Of a DNA stretch of 64,000 nucleotides, positions 51,510-60,286 are shown piece after piece (within the stretch, counting starts at the first letter, position 1; each line of letters opens with the position of its first letter). This DNA comes from Massilia sp. YIM B02769. GTDB taxonomy: Bacteria > Pseudomonadota > Gammaproteobacteria > Burkholderiales > Burkholderiaceae_D. Position numbers and translations under genes: made by a program. The notes below the pieces were generated by a model. The model searched no databases. It was given only the letters and a program-made list of their open reading frames with translations, and had not been told where the DNA came from. The DNA is taken from assembly GCF_030411995.1 (NCBI RefSeq), contig NZ_JASNRC010000012.1, positions 93,438-157,437 on the forward strand, in the 5' to 3' direction.

Positions 51510-52682
51510 ATGGCCGCCTTGGACTTGACCCCTTTCCCGCTGGTGCAGATGCACCCGATCGCCAATGGGCGAAACGAGTGGGTGGCCCTGGGTCTGGACC
51601 TGCGCACGGCGTCCGGCAACGCATCCTCGCTGCCGCTGCTGTTCGGCTCGCCCGACCTGCTGGCCGCCATTGCCCCGCTCGACTGCGTGCTGCGGCTCGA
51701 CGGCCCGGCCCAACTGCCCCTGCCTTTGCTGTCCCAACTGCCGCCGCAGCGCGTGGTGCTGGTGTTCGACGGCGCCTGCCTGGCGCAGGACGGCGCCGCG
51801 CGCCAGCTGGCCGCGCTGCAGGAAGAGGGCTACCGCATCCTGCTCGACGGCGCCCTGCCGCCGGGCGTCGCCCGTCCCTCTACCTTGCGCGGCGTGGCCC
51901 TCGATTGCAGCGCGGGCATGCCGGCGCCGGGCAGCCTGCTGGCGCTGTTCGGCCCGCACCTGGCGTATGGGATCGGGGACGAGCGCGGCCTGCGCGCCTG
52001 CGAAAAAGCCGGCTTCGCCTGGTTCAGCGGCGCGCACCTGGCGCGCTCCTGCGCCGGCGCCGGCGCGAACGACCTGCCGACGCGGCGCCGCCTGCTTGGC
52101 CTGCTGGCCCTGCTGGCGCGCGACGCCGATTCGCGCGAACTGGAGAACGTGCTGAAGCAGGACCCGGTGCTCTCCTACCATTTGCTCAAGCTGGTCAATT
52201 CGGCGGCCTTTGCGGTCAACACCCGTATCACCGGCTTCGCCCAGGCGATCGCGCTGCTGGGCCGGCGCCAGCTGCAGCGCTGGCTGCAACTGCTGCTCTA
52301 CGCGCGCACCGAGGCCGAGGGGCCGCTGAATCCCTTGCTGCCGCTGGCGGCGCTGCGCGCGGCGCGCCTGGAAGTGCTGTGCAAGCGCGATGGCGGCGAC
52401 CGCGACGAGCAGGACCTGGCCTTCATGGCCGGCGCCTTTTCGCTGCTCGACCGCCTGCTCGGCATGCACATGGCCGAGATCGTCGGCGAGCTCTGCCTGC
52501 CCGAACACGTGGAAGCCGCGCTGCTGCGGCGCGCAGGCCTGCTCGGCGCGCGCCTGCGCCTGATGGAAGGCGGCGCGACGCATGCGGCGGCGCTGGCCGC
52601 CGCCGGCGTCGACCCGGCCTCGTGGTGGAGCAGCCAGCTGCACGCCTATCACTGGGCAATCCAGGTGGGCCGCAATGTCTGA
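51510..52682 (+). CDS. HDOD-domain signalling protein with degenerate EAL-like N-terminus
   Basis: About 390 aa from ATG 51510, which has AGAGG at the right distance; ATG 51504 is too close. The C-terminal ~200 residues are an HDOD domain: TRRRLLGLLALLARDADSRELENVLKQDPVLSYHLLKLVNSAAF, ITGFAQAIALLGRRQLQRWLQLLLYA, without the HD residues, as normal for HDOD. The N-terminal ~180 residues (DCVLRLDGPAQL, VLVFDGACLAQDG, GYRILLDGA) resemble the eroded EAL barrel of YuxH-type proteins, with no catalytic EAL. It overlaps the next gene by 8 nt, so the two are translationally coupled and may work together. Confidence 0.85.
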   Translation: MAALDLTPFPLVQMHPIANGRNEWVALGLDLRTASGNASSLPLLFGSPDLLAAIAPLDCVLRLDGPAQLPLPLLSQLPPQRVVLVFDGACLAQDGAARQLAALQEEGYRILLDGALPPGVARPSTLRGVALDCSAGMPAPGSLLALFGPHLAYGIGDERGLRACEKAGFAWFSGAHLARSCAGAGANDLPTRRRLLGLLALLARDADSRELENVLKQDPVLSYHLLKLVNSAAFAVNTRITGFAQAIALLGRRQLQRWLQLLLYARTEAEGPLNPLLPLAALRAARLEVLCKRDGGDRDEQDLAFMAGAFSLLDRLLGMHMAEIVGELCLPEHVEAALLRRAGLLGARLRLMEGGATHAAALAAAGVDPASWWSSQLHAYHWAIQVGRNV

Positions 52683-54732
52683 GCTGCTGGCGCTGCGCAG
52701 CCACGATTTCGCGGCCTGCAGCGCCGCACTCGGCGAGGCCGTCGTGCGCCTGCGCTGCGCCGCCCTGCACGAAGAACTGGGCCGCATCGCGCGCGCCCTG
52801 CTGGCCAGTCCGCAAGGCAGCTTCACGGCGGCCGACCCGCTGGCCCTGCAGGTTCCCGCGGCGCGCGCTGCCGCCCCCGATACCCTGCACCAGGAGATCC
52901 GCGTCGAGGGCCACTACTATGGCTGCTACCAGGTGGCCGGCCGCAGCGACTACGACATCGACGACCGGCGCCACCTGGCCAGCCTGGCCGCGCTCACCGG
53001 CACCCTGCTGCAAGTGCACTCGCTGGCCCAGCGCGCCACCCACGCCTATGCCCAGGTCGAGGCCCAGCTGGCGCACCAGTCGCAGATCCTCGACCAGATC
53101 CACGAATCGGTGCTCACGCTCGACCCGATGGGCTACATCACCAGCTGGAACGGCGGCGCCGAGCGCCTATTCGGCTATACCGCGCTGGAAGCGGTGGGCC
53201 GCAACATCCTGTTCCTGTATGCCGACGAAGACGACAGCCAGCCCGACCTCTTCGCCGAGCAGGGCGGGCGCATGATGGAAGTACGGCGCCGCAAAAAATC
53301 GGGCGAGATCTTCTGGGCCAGCCTGTCGCTGTCGCCGCTGCGCGACCTGGAAGACCGCCGGGTCGGCCTGATCGCCTACCTCACCGACATCACCGAACGC
53401 AAGCTGGCCGAGGAGCGCCTGCACCACCTGGCCTATTACAACGAACTCACCGGCCTGCCGAACCGCACCCTGTTCACGCGCCTGGTCGACCAGGCCCTGA
53501 TGGTCGCCCAGCGCAACGAGCTGTCGGGCTGCGTGCTGTTCATTGACCTGAACCGCTTCAAGCTGGTGAACGACACCCTGGGCCGGCGCATCGGCGACGA
53601 GCTGCTGCGCCAGGTGGCAGGGCGCTTCCGCGCCGCGCTGCGCGAAGAAGACGTGGTGGCGCACCTGTCGGGCGACGAATTCGCCGTCGGCCTGTTCGAC
53701 GTCCGCCAGCACTTCGAGGCCACCACGGTGGCGCAAAAACTCCAGGCCGCGCTCGACGCGCCCTTCCTGATCGAAGGGCACGATTTGCGCGTCGGCGCCA
53801 GCGTCGGCATCAGCGTCTATCCGCAGGATGGGAACGAGGCCGACACCCTGCTGCGCATGGCCGACATCGCGATGGCGCGCGCCAAGGAAGGGCATGCGAA
53901 CCCGGACCACAGCGTGGCCTTCTACAGCTTCGACATGAACCAGGGCATGCATGACCGCATGCGCATCGAGTCCGGCCTGCGCCACGCGCTCGGACATGGC
54001 GAACTGATGCTGGTCTACCAGCCGAAGTTTGAAATTGGCACCGACAAGATTGTCGGTGCTGAAGCTTTGGTGCGCTGGGTGCATCCGGAACGCGGCGTGG
54101 TGCCGCCGTCCGAATTCATCCCGCTGGCCGAGACCACCGGTTTGATCGTGCAGGTGGGCGAGTGGGTGCTGGAGCAGGCCTGCGCCCAGGCGGCCGTGTG
54201 GCAGCGCGCCGGCATGCGCCCGTTCCGCCTGGCCGTCAACGTATCGGCGCGCGAATTCACCGAGTCGCTGCCGAACCGCGTGGCCGATACGCTGGCGCGC
54301 TATGCGCTCGACCCGGATTGGCTGGAGCTTGAGATCACCGAGAGCACGCTGATGCACGACATCGACCGCGTGATCGGCATCATGGACCGCATCAATGCGC
54401 TCGGCGTGGCCTTGTCGCTGGACGATTTCGGCACCGGCTACTCCAGCCTGTCCTACCTGAAGCGCTTCCCGATCCATACGCTGAAGATCGACCGCTCGTT
54501 CACCACCGGAATTCCGAACGACGCCAGCGACTGCGCGATCGCCAGCACCATCATCAGCATCGGGCGCCAGCTCGGGCACCGGGTGATTGCGGAAGGGGTG
54601 GAGACGCCGGACCAGCTGGCCTTCCTGCGCGACAGCGGCTGCGACGAGGTGCAGGGGTATTTGTATGCGAAGCCGCTGCCGGCGGCGGGGTTCGAGCAGG
54701 GGCTGCGCGAGAACTGGCTGCTGGTGGGGTAG
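52675..54732 (+). CDS. PAS-GGDEF-EAL c-di-GMP protein coupled to the HDOD protein
   Basis: A 685-aa cytosolic protein from ATG 52675, inside the HDOD gene end. An N-terminal ~130-residue region may be a divergent GAF. PAS ~140-255 (ILDQIHESVLTLDPMGYITSWNGGAERLFGY, with a PAC segment KKSGEIFWASLSLSPL). GGDEF ~260-420 with DLNRFKLVNDTLG and SGDEF in place of GGDEF. EAL ~435-680 with EALVRWVHPERG, NVSAREF, EITES, DDFGTGYSSLSYL and IAEGVET, catalytically complete. Phosphodiesterase activity is likely; cyclase activity is uncertain. It is transcribed toward tRNA-Ser. Confidence 0.93.
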   Translation: MSELLALRSHDFAACSAALGEAVVRLRCAALHEELGRIARALLASPQGSFTAADPLALQVPAARAAAPDTLHQEIRVEGHYYGCYQVAGRSDYDIDDRRHLASLAALTGTLLQVHSLAQRATHAYAQVEAQLAHQSQILDQIHESVLTLDPMGYITSWNGGAERLFGYTALEAVGRNILFLYADEDDSQPDLFAEQGGRMMEVRRRKKSGEIFWASLSLSPLRDLEDRRVGLIAYLTDITERKLAEERLHHLAYYNELTGLPNRTLFTRLVDQALMVAQRNELSGCVLFIDLNRFKLVNDTLGRRIGDELLRQVAGRFRAALREEDVVAHLSGDEFAVGLFDVRQHFEATTVAQKLQAALDAPFLIEGHDLRVGASVGISVYPQDGNEADTLLRMADIAMARAKEGHANPDHSVAFYSFDMNQGMHDRMRIESGLRHALGHGELMLVYQPKFEIGTDKIVGAEALVRWVHPERGVVPPSEFIPLAETTGLIVQVGEWVLEQACAQAAVWQRAGMRPFRLAVNVSAREFTESLPNRVADTLARYALDPDWLELEITESTLMHDIDRVIGIMDRINALGVALSLDDFGTGYSSLSYLKRFPIHTLKIDRSFTTGIPNDASDCAIASTIISIGRQLGHRVIAEGVETPDQLAFLRDSGCDEVQGYLYAKPLPAAGFEQGLRENWLLVG

Positions 54733-54785
54733 GGCGCTTTTCCGTCTCCTGCGCCGCGCCACTGCCCGGGCCGCGATGATTTATG

Positions 54786-54791
54786 TATAAT
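54786..54791 (+). promoter_or_regulatory. -10 element of the tRNA-Ser promoter
   Basis: A perfect TATAAT preceded by TG (extended -10), 14 nt before the tRNA. A weak CTGCCC is found 18 nt upstream as -35. Confidence 0.6.
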
Positions 54792-54805
54792 GCCGGTTCC
54801 TCAAA

Positions 54806-54895
54806 GGAAGCGTGGCCGAGTGGTTGAAGGCAGCAGTCTTGAAAACTGCCGACGGTGTGAGCCGTTCGTGAGTTCGAATCTCACCGCTTCCGCCA
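54806..54895 (+). tRNA. tRNA-Ser (anticodon TGA)
   Basis: A 90-nt class II tRNA with a long variable arm. Acceptor GGAAGCG pairs with CGCTTCC, discriminator G, encoded CCA. The anticodon loop CTTGAAA gives TGA (Ser). The variable arm GACGGTGTGAGCCGTTC and T-arm GTGAGTTCGAATCTCAC are canonical. An intrinsic terminator follows 8 nt later. Confidence 0.97.
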
Positions 54896-54902
54896 AGATA
54901 CT

Positions 54903-54930
54903 GAAAAGCCCTGAGTCAGGGCTTTTTTTT
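54903..54930 (+). terminator. Intrinsic terminator of tRNA-Ser
   Basis: AAAGCCCTGA pairs with TCAGGGCTTT and is followed by a run of T (eight in all). Confidence 0.92.
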
Positions 54931-54980
54931 CGTCTGCTCCGCCTGCACCGACAAACGCCTCGAGAGGCATGCGTTCGATC

Positions 54981-55472
54981 CTAAGCCCCCGCGTCGGCTA
55001 GCTTGCTGCGTTTGGCAACGCGATTGCCCTCACTGACCATACTCGACAGCTCGCGCAGACGTGCATTCGGAAACGATAACAAGGTCGTACCGATGCCGCG
55101 GCGGTGTGCGAATGTGTCGTACACCAGCAATCCCGGTCCGTTATAAATCTCTTCATAGCTGCCGTCCCGGTAGAGCTTGATCCCCAGGAGATAATCAGGC
55201 GTGGTTTTGAAGGTCAGGCTGTTGCCGAAAGTCGCCTTGACCTGCACCCGTCTCCCATTGCTGGTCGTCCCGTCATGAATGGCTTGCGATACCTCATCGA
55301 GGCGCAGGTCGTAATCCAGTTCGGCGATGACTTCACCGATATCGCCGACGAGTCTCCCATCCACGGTGAAACGACGATGAGGAAAAGCGGCGTTCAGCCT
55401 TTCGATGCCTTGAAAGACCAGCGCAAGTCCATCTTTCAAGGTGTGGCGTTCAGTCATCACGCTGTCTTTCAT
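54981..55472 (-). CDS. DUF6998-like protein, possible nuclease-fold protein
   Basis: About 163 aa from ATG 55472 (MKDSVMTERHTL); ATG 55457 is equally possible. It has no signal peptide. The core reads GRLVGDIGEVIAELDYDLRL, HDGTTSNGRRVQVKATFGNSL, PDYLLGIKLYRDGSYEEIYNGPGLLVYDTF. Spaced Glu and a V-Q-V-K strand resemble a PD-(D/E)xK core, and the pattern matches the DUF6998 family as I remember it. The function is unknown. It lies between tRNA-Ser and two exported unknowns; base composition is lower in GC than neighbouring genes. Confidence 0.7.
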   Translation of the reverse strand: MKDSVMTERHTLKDGLALVFQGIERLNAAFPHRRFTVDGRLVGDIGEVIAELDYDLRLDEVSQAIHDGTTSNGRRVQVKATFGNSLTFKTTPDYLLGIKLYRDGSYEEIYNGPGLLVYDTFAHRRGIGTTLLSFPNARLRELSSMVSEGNRVAKRSKLADAGA

Positions 55473-55556
55473 GTAGTCGGAATGAAAAGGCCTGGCCCGG
55501 TATGATCGTGAGCACGGCACAGGCCGGCTCGCATCCGGGCAAGCCGGCTTCGCTCG

Positions 55557-56120
55557 TCACGGTGCAATCGGCCGTGCCGCTTCCTTGGCGGCCTGCTGCT
55601 CGGCTTCGCGTTTCTGCGCAGCGGCATAGGCCGGCGAGGTGAACTCGATGCTGCAGCCGTAACGCCGGGTGCACAGCATGAAAATGTCCGCATCTGGATG
55701 TTTCCAGGTGGCGGTTGGCTCCGCGCCGGTCGAGCGCGCAAGAACAGGTGCGCCGAAGCGGCTCGATACCGAGCTGACGATTTCCGCATAATCCTCGATG
55801 CGGTGGCTGTTCGCAGCCAGTCTTTGCAAGACACCGGCCTTGCTGATCGTGGCGTCGAACCTGGCATATGCCGCCCATTTCGGCCGCGTTGCACTGCCCG
55901 GTATCTGCAGCGTTCCCTTGCGCACGCCCTTGTCGAGCGCAGGAGTTTCGATCCAGCACAGCGGCGTGCTGTCGAGCCGGCCGATTTCGTTCATGGTGCA
56001 GGCGCGGATGGATTTGACCTGGCCGCCGAGCGGCATGCCAAGGATGGTGGTTGGGGCGGCGGCGCTCGCCGACAGCGCGAGGCCGGAAATCAGTGTTGCA
56101 AGGATCATGTGCTTGTTCAT
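55557..56120 (-). CDS. Exported hypothetical protein
   Basis: A 187-aa protein from MNKHMILATLISGLALSASAAAP, a signal peptide ending ASA-AAP. The mature part has Cys pairs (IRACTMNEIGRLDSTPLCWIE and MLCTRRYGCSIEF) probably forming disulfides, a KWAAYARFDATIS strand and IEDYAEIVSSVSSRFGAPVL, a segment of the type seen in small periplasmic proteins. The C-terminus is a charged Ala/Glu/Lys helix. I do not recognise the family. It lies 55 nt after the next exported unknown on the same strand, possibly in one transcript. Confidence 0.72.
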   Translation of the reverse strand: MNKHMILATLISGLALSASAAAPTTILGMPLGGQVKSIRACTMNEIGRLDSTPLCWIETPALDKGVRKGTLQIPGSATRPKWAAYARFDATISKAGVLQRLAANSHRIEDYAEIVSSVSSRFGAPVLARSTGAEPTATWKHPDADIFMLCTRRYGCSIEFTSPAYAAAQKREAEQQAAKEAARPIAP

Positions 56121-56175
56121 GGAACAGGATGACAACGGCAAGCGGGCGTGCCGGGGCGCCGGGCGATATCCAACT

Positions 56176-57018
56176 TCAGATATCGATCTTTTTATACACG
56201 TGGCCGGTTTTTCGATTGAATAGCCAGACCTGCTGCAATTCGATGGTCAGGTTATCGCCCTCCCAGTTCTTTTCCCGCGGATCCTTGATGGTCGGGCGGG
56301 TAAAGTCGAAATAGCCGGACAGGTAGGGAGGGGCGAGTTTGCCGACGAACATGATCTGGATATTGTAGATGGCGAGCCGAGCCTGTTCGGGGCTGAGTTC
56401 CAGGGACACGTCGAGTTGCCGGATATTCGGTTGCAGCAGCTTGAGTGGAATGTTGGTGAACAGCAGGCCGCATCCGCGCGTAGTCGTGCTGGTGACCTGC
56501 GCGGTTCGTCCATATGCATTGGCCGCCGTGTAGCTGCGCGTCGACAGCTGTGTCGAGTCCAGCAGTTCGGCAACGAAGAAGGCATCGCCAATCCGCTGCA
56601 TCTTGGCTCCCCATATTCCGCGCACATGCAATGTTCCCCGGTCGGCATCGTAGTCCTCCGAAAAAGAACGGTATGCGTCGACGAAGCCGAACGTGTCTCC
56701 TAGTAAGGTACTGCCGACGATTTTTTCCTTGCCCAGCGCGCCCATGCGGTCGGCATGGGCGGCCGTCGTTTCGAATGCGTCTTTGTCGACCTTGAGCGAA
56801 TGAAGTCGCTTGGCAATCGGGATGCATGCATGCCCCTTGTAGCCTGGCCCCAGTTCATCGGTCCAGGTTTCAAGCGGTTCCAGCGCATACGCCGGGCGCT
56901 TTTTCGCTGCGGAAGAGGCTGTCTTCGGTTTCACCGCGCCTTGGGCATTGGCAGCCTGCATGCTGCCCAGGGAAGCGTGAAGGAAGATCGCGGCCAGCAA
57001 GGCAGTCAATGGCTTCAA
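56176..57018 (-). CDS. Exported hypothetical protein
   Basis: A 280-aa protein starting MKPLTALLAAIFLHASLGSMQAANA, a signal peptide ending ANA-QGA. A basic low-complexity stretch follows (KPKTASSAAKKR). The rest is mixed alpha/beta with LGPGYKGHACIPIAKRL, FETTAAHADRM, GTLHVRGIWGAKMQRIGDAFFVAEL and KLAPPYLSGYFDFTRPTIKDP. The phrase FETTAAHADRM resembles the F-E-T-x-A-E-(Y/F)-x-x-R pattern of several small exported proteins. No enzyme motif is seen. Base composition is AT-richer than its neighbours. Confidence 0.72.
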   Translation of the reverse strand: MKPLTALLAAIFLHASLGSMQAANAQGAVKPKTASSAAKKRPAYALEPLETWTDELGPGYKGHACIPIAKRLHSLKVDKDAFETTAAHADRMGALGKEKIVGSTLLGDTFGFVDAYRSFSEDYDADRGTLHVRGIWGAKMQRIGDAFFVAELLDSTQLSTRSYTAANAYGRTAQVTSTTTRGCGLLFTNIPLKLLQPNIRQLDVSLELSPEQARLAIYNIQIMFVGKLAPPYLSGYFDFTRPTIKDPREKNWEGDNLTIELQQVWLFNRKTGHVYKKIDI

Positions 57019-57236
57019 TTTGTCTCCCGTTGCCTGTTCTGTTCGAACACCAAGTATAGCTTGCCGGAAATTCTCTGAATCTCACCAACTATTGCGTTTT
57101 GGTAGCGCAATCTGGCCTTATCGCAGGGAGCGATACAATTTCACTGAATAAAAGTGTTGCAATTAAGCATCTGCCTGACTCTTGGTTAACGCTCTGGCGC
57201 TATCATGCTGCTTACACGAAAAAGATCATATGCCGA

Positions 57237-58973
57237 TTGAATAAGCACATCGCTCCTGCCCGGGACGCCAACCGTCGTTCGCCCCGCCTGGCCACGATCA
57301 CCATGCTCGTCGTCAGCGCCGCCGTCGTCCTGACCATGCTGCTGCACCTGGCCCTGGTCAGCCACTTCGCCCACCAGCAGGCGCGCAAGGAGGCGCAGGT
57401 GCGCCTGCAGCAGCTGTCGTGGCAGATGCGCGACTCGCTGAACCGCGCGATCGGTAACGCCGCCGCCAACGTCAAGCTGCTGTCCGAATTGCCGCAGATC
57501 CGCTCGGCGCACGATGTCGATGCGGCCCGCAATGCCCTCGAATCGCTGCAGCGCTCGGTGCCGGAATATGCCTGGATCGGCGTCACCGATGCCGAAGGGC
57601 GGCTGATGGCGTCCACCGGGCGCCTGCTGGAAGGGGCCAAGGTCGATGCCCGTCCCTGGTTCCAGGCCGGGCGCCAGGGCTTGCATGCCTCCGATTACCA
57701 TCCCGCCGTGATGCTCGGCAAGCTGCTGCCGAAGACGCCCGACCCCTGGCGCTTCGTCGACGTGTCGGCGCCGCTGAAGAACGGCAAGGGCGAATTCGTC
57801 GGCGTGGTCGGCGTGCACATGAGCTGGCAATGGGCGCGCAACCGTGCGCGCGAGCTGCTCACGCCGGCCTTGCGCGAATACGGCGCCGAGGTGCTGGTGG
57901 TACGCGACGACGGCACCGTCCTGCTCGGGCCGCAAGAGCTGATCGAAACGCGCATCGATACGGCCAGCTTGCGCCTGGCGGCCGCCGGCGAGACCGGTTC
58001 CATGCGCGAAACCGGCCCCGACGGCAAGACCTATCTCACCGGCTACAGCCGCACCGGCGCCGAGGGCGATCCCGCGTCCCTGAAATGGTCGGTGCTGGTA
58101 CGCCATACCGAGGATGCGGCGCTGGCCGAGGCGCGCGAACTGGAACACCGCATGATCTGGCTTAGCATCCTGATGGCGGCCGTGCTGGCCGGCTGCGCGG
58201 CGCTGCTGGCGCGGCGCCTGACGCGGCCGATGGATGCGCTCAGCAATGCGATCGAACTGGCGGCCCAGGAAACCGACGCCGGCCGCCCGGCGCCCGCCAT
58301 TCCGGTGGTGGCCGGCTTCCACGAGGCCCAGGTGCTGTCGCAGGCGATGCGCGATTTGGTGCGCAGCGAGGAAACCCACCGCCATGCCCTGGAAACCATG
58401 AATCTGCAGCTGGAATCGACGGTGGCGCTGCGCACCGCGGAGCTGCAGGCCTTGCTGCTGCGCGATGTGCTGACCGGCCTGCCGAACCGGCGCGCGCTGA
58501 TGGAGACCCTGCCGGCCGCGATGGAGCGTTCGGCGCGCAGCGGCAAGCCCTGCGCCCTGCTGTTCCTCGACATGGACGGCTTCAAGGCCGTCAACGATAC
58601 CCATGGCCACGAAGAGGGCGACGAGCTGCTGCGCCAGTTCGGCTCGCGCATCGCCGAGGCGGTCAGGCGCACCGATACAGTGGCGCGCCTGGCCGGCGAC
58701 GAGTTCGTGGTCATCCTCGAGAACCTGGCCAACGTTGGCGATGCCGCGGACAAGGCGCACAGCCTGCTGGCAGCACTGCGCCGGCCGTATGTCCTGAAGA
58801 GCGCAACCGTCGGCGTGGGCGCGAGTATCGGCGTGGCCCTGCATCTGCCGCATGAGGCGGCCGACCTGAACGCCTGGCTGGCGCGTGCCGACGGGGCGAT
58901 GTACGCCGCCAAGCGCGGCGGGAAAAACGCGGTGGCGCTGGCAAATCCCGCCAAAGAAATTTCTGCTGCGTAA
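57237..58973 (+). CDS. Membrane diguanylate cyclase (Cache-HAMP-GGDEF)
   Basis: About 578 aa. The start is uncertain: TTG 57237 gives NKHIAPARDANRRSPRLATITM before TM1, a sensible positive-inside N-terminus, whereas ATG 57303 would start inside TM1. TM1 ~24-45. Periplasmic dCache-like sensor ~50-290 (WIGVTDAEGRLMASTG, DVSAPLKNGKGEFVGVVGVHM, VVRDDGTVLLGP). TM2 ~300-320. HAMP ~322-375. GGDEF ~415-570 with DMDGFKAVNDTHGH and AGDEF in place of GGDEF; Ala at the first position occurs in active cyclases. No EAL domain. It is a single gene, divergent from the exported unknowns. Confidence 0.9.
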   Translation: MNKHIAPARDANRRSPRLATITMLVVSAAVVLTMLLHLALVSHFAHQQARKEAQVRLQQLSWQMRDSLNRAIGNAAANVKLLSELPQIRSAHDVDAARNALESLQRSVPEYAWIGVTDAEGRLMASTGRLLEGAKVDARPWFQAGRQGLHASDYHPAVMLGKLLPKTPDPWRFVDVSAPLKNGKGEFVGVVGVHMSWQWARNRARELLTPALREYGAEVLVVRDDGTVLLGPQELIETRIDTASLRLAAAGETGSMRETGPDGKTYLTGYSRTGAEGDPASLKWSVLVRHTEDAALAEARELEHRMIWLSILMAAVLAGCAALLARRLTRPMDALSNAIELAAQETDAGRPAPAIPVVAGFHEAQVLSQAMRDLVRSEETHRHALETMNLQLESTVALRTAELQALLLRDVLTGLPNRRALMETLPAAMERSARSGKPCALLFLDMDGFKAVNDTHGHEEGDELLRQFGSRIAEAVRRTDTVARLAGDEFVVILENLANVGDAADKAHSLLAALRRPYVLKSATVGVGASIGVALHLPHEAADLNAWLARADGAMYAAKRGGKNAVALANPAKEISAA

Positions 58974-59097
58974 TATTTCATCGGCAGTCAGAATGTACCT
59001 ACATAAAGACAAGCCATTCTGGTGAGCCGTATGTGGGGTAATCGACAGATGAACCCGCTTAGAGAGGCGTAATGTAGAGGCGTAGAGGGGATACGCC

Positions 59098-60189
59098 ATG
59101 CTGAAGTCGCTTTTCACATTTGCTTTGCTGGGAGGAAGTGCCGCTGCCGCTTGTGCGCAGAGCGGTGTGACGACCTACGGTGTGCTGGACGCCGGCGTGG
59201 TCGGCGAGAGCGGTTGCGCCAACGGTTGCACGACCAAGGTCGGCAGCGGTGTGGCGTCGACCTCGCGCATCGGCATCCAGGGCAGCGAATCCATCGGCGA
59301 CACCACCTCGGCCGTGTTCGGCCTGGAAACCGAGCTGAAACTCGACACCGGCCGCGCCGCCGACCGCCAGGAACGCGAACAGGGGCGCGAGCGTCTCGAA
59401 CACCAGGCCTGGGTCGGTTTGTCAGGCGAATTCGGCGCCATTACCATCGGACGCCAATACAACCTGCAATACCTGGCATTGACCGACGTGGCCGATCCAT
59501 TCAAGGGCGGCACCGCCGGCAGCGCGACCAATCTCATCGGCGGACCGCGCCGCACCGACAACAGCGTGCAGTACTACAAGACGCTGGCGAACGGCTTCTC
59601 GGCCGGCGCATCCTGGGCCGCGCGCGACCTCGACACCTCGGCAGCCGGGCGCGCCTGGGGCATGACGGTGGGCTTGAGCAGCGGTCCGCTCACCGTGCGT
59701 GCGGCGCACCGCAACCAGGGCGCGGTGCGCGCCAACCTGAACTACAAGACCAGCAACGACATGACGTCGAAGAACTCGCTGCTGGCCGCCAACCTGCGCC
59801 TCGGCTGGGGCACCGCCTACGCGGCCTACAGCATGAGCCGCGGCATCGCCAGCTCGCCGCTGTTCAATCCCGACAATCCGTACAGCGTCGGCATGGCGCG
59901 CACGCCCTCGACCCGCAGCCGCGACGTGCTGTTCGGCATGGCGGTGCCGGTCAGCAATTCAGTCACCTTGCTGGGTTCGTACATCCGCAAGGACGACCGC
60001 GACCTGGCCAACCAGGACGCCAACCAGGCGGCCTTCGGCGCCAGCTATTCGGTGTCGCGCCGCACCGATTTCTATGCGGCGTACTCGCACATCCGCAACC
60101 GCAACGGCGCCGGCTATACGGTCGGCAATGCCAGCGCCCCGGGCAGCGGCAACAAGGCCTTCAACGTCGGCATGCGCCACGCGTTTTGA
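59098..60189 (+). CDS. Gram-negative porin (Burkholderiales type)
   Basis: A 363-aa outer-membrane protein. Signal peptide MLKSLFTFALLGGSAAAACAQS. The mature start SGVTTYGVLDAGVVGES is the classic betaproteobacterial porin opening. Further motifs are SRIGIQGSESIGDTTSAVFGLETEL, AWVGLSGEFGAITIGRQYN, NSVQYYKTLANGFSAGASWAAR, and the C-terminal strand AFNVGMRHAF ending in Phe, the BAM signal. It forms a general 16-stranded trimeric pore. A GAGGGG site lies upstream. Single gene. Confidence 0.95.
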   Translation: MLKSLFTFALLGGSAAAACAQSGVTTYGVLDAGVVGESGCANGCTTKVGSGVASTSRIGIQGSESIGDTTSAVFGLETELKLDTGRAADRQEREQGRERLEHQAWVGLSGEFGAITIGRQYNLQYLALTDVADPFKGGTAGSATNLIGGPRRTDNSVQYYKTLANGFSAGASWAARDLDTSAAGRAWGMTVGLSSGPLTVRAAHRNQGAVRANLNYKTSNDMTSKNSLLAANLRLGWGTAYAAYSMSRGIASSPLFNPDNPYSVGMARTPSTRSRDVLFGMAVPVSNSVTLLGSYIRKDDRDLANQDANQAAFGASYSVSRRTDFYAAYSHIRNRNGAGYTVGNASAPGSGNKAFNVGMRHAF

Positions 60190-60286
60190 AACGATTTCCA
60201 CGCCAGGCGCCCCGCCATCCGCTGCGACGCGCGGGCGGGAAACTCTGTAGCCTGACACCATCCACCCACACTTTATGGAGGCATTC

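Noticed and set aside
54806..57018. Integrative island at tRNA-Ser
   Set aside because: No integrase gene and no second copy of the tRNA 3' end (attR) were found downstream, so an intact element is not supported.
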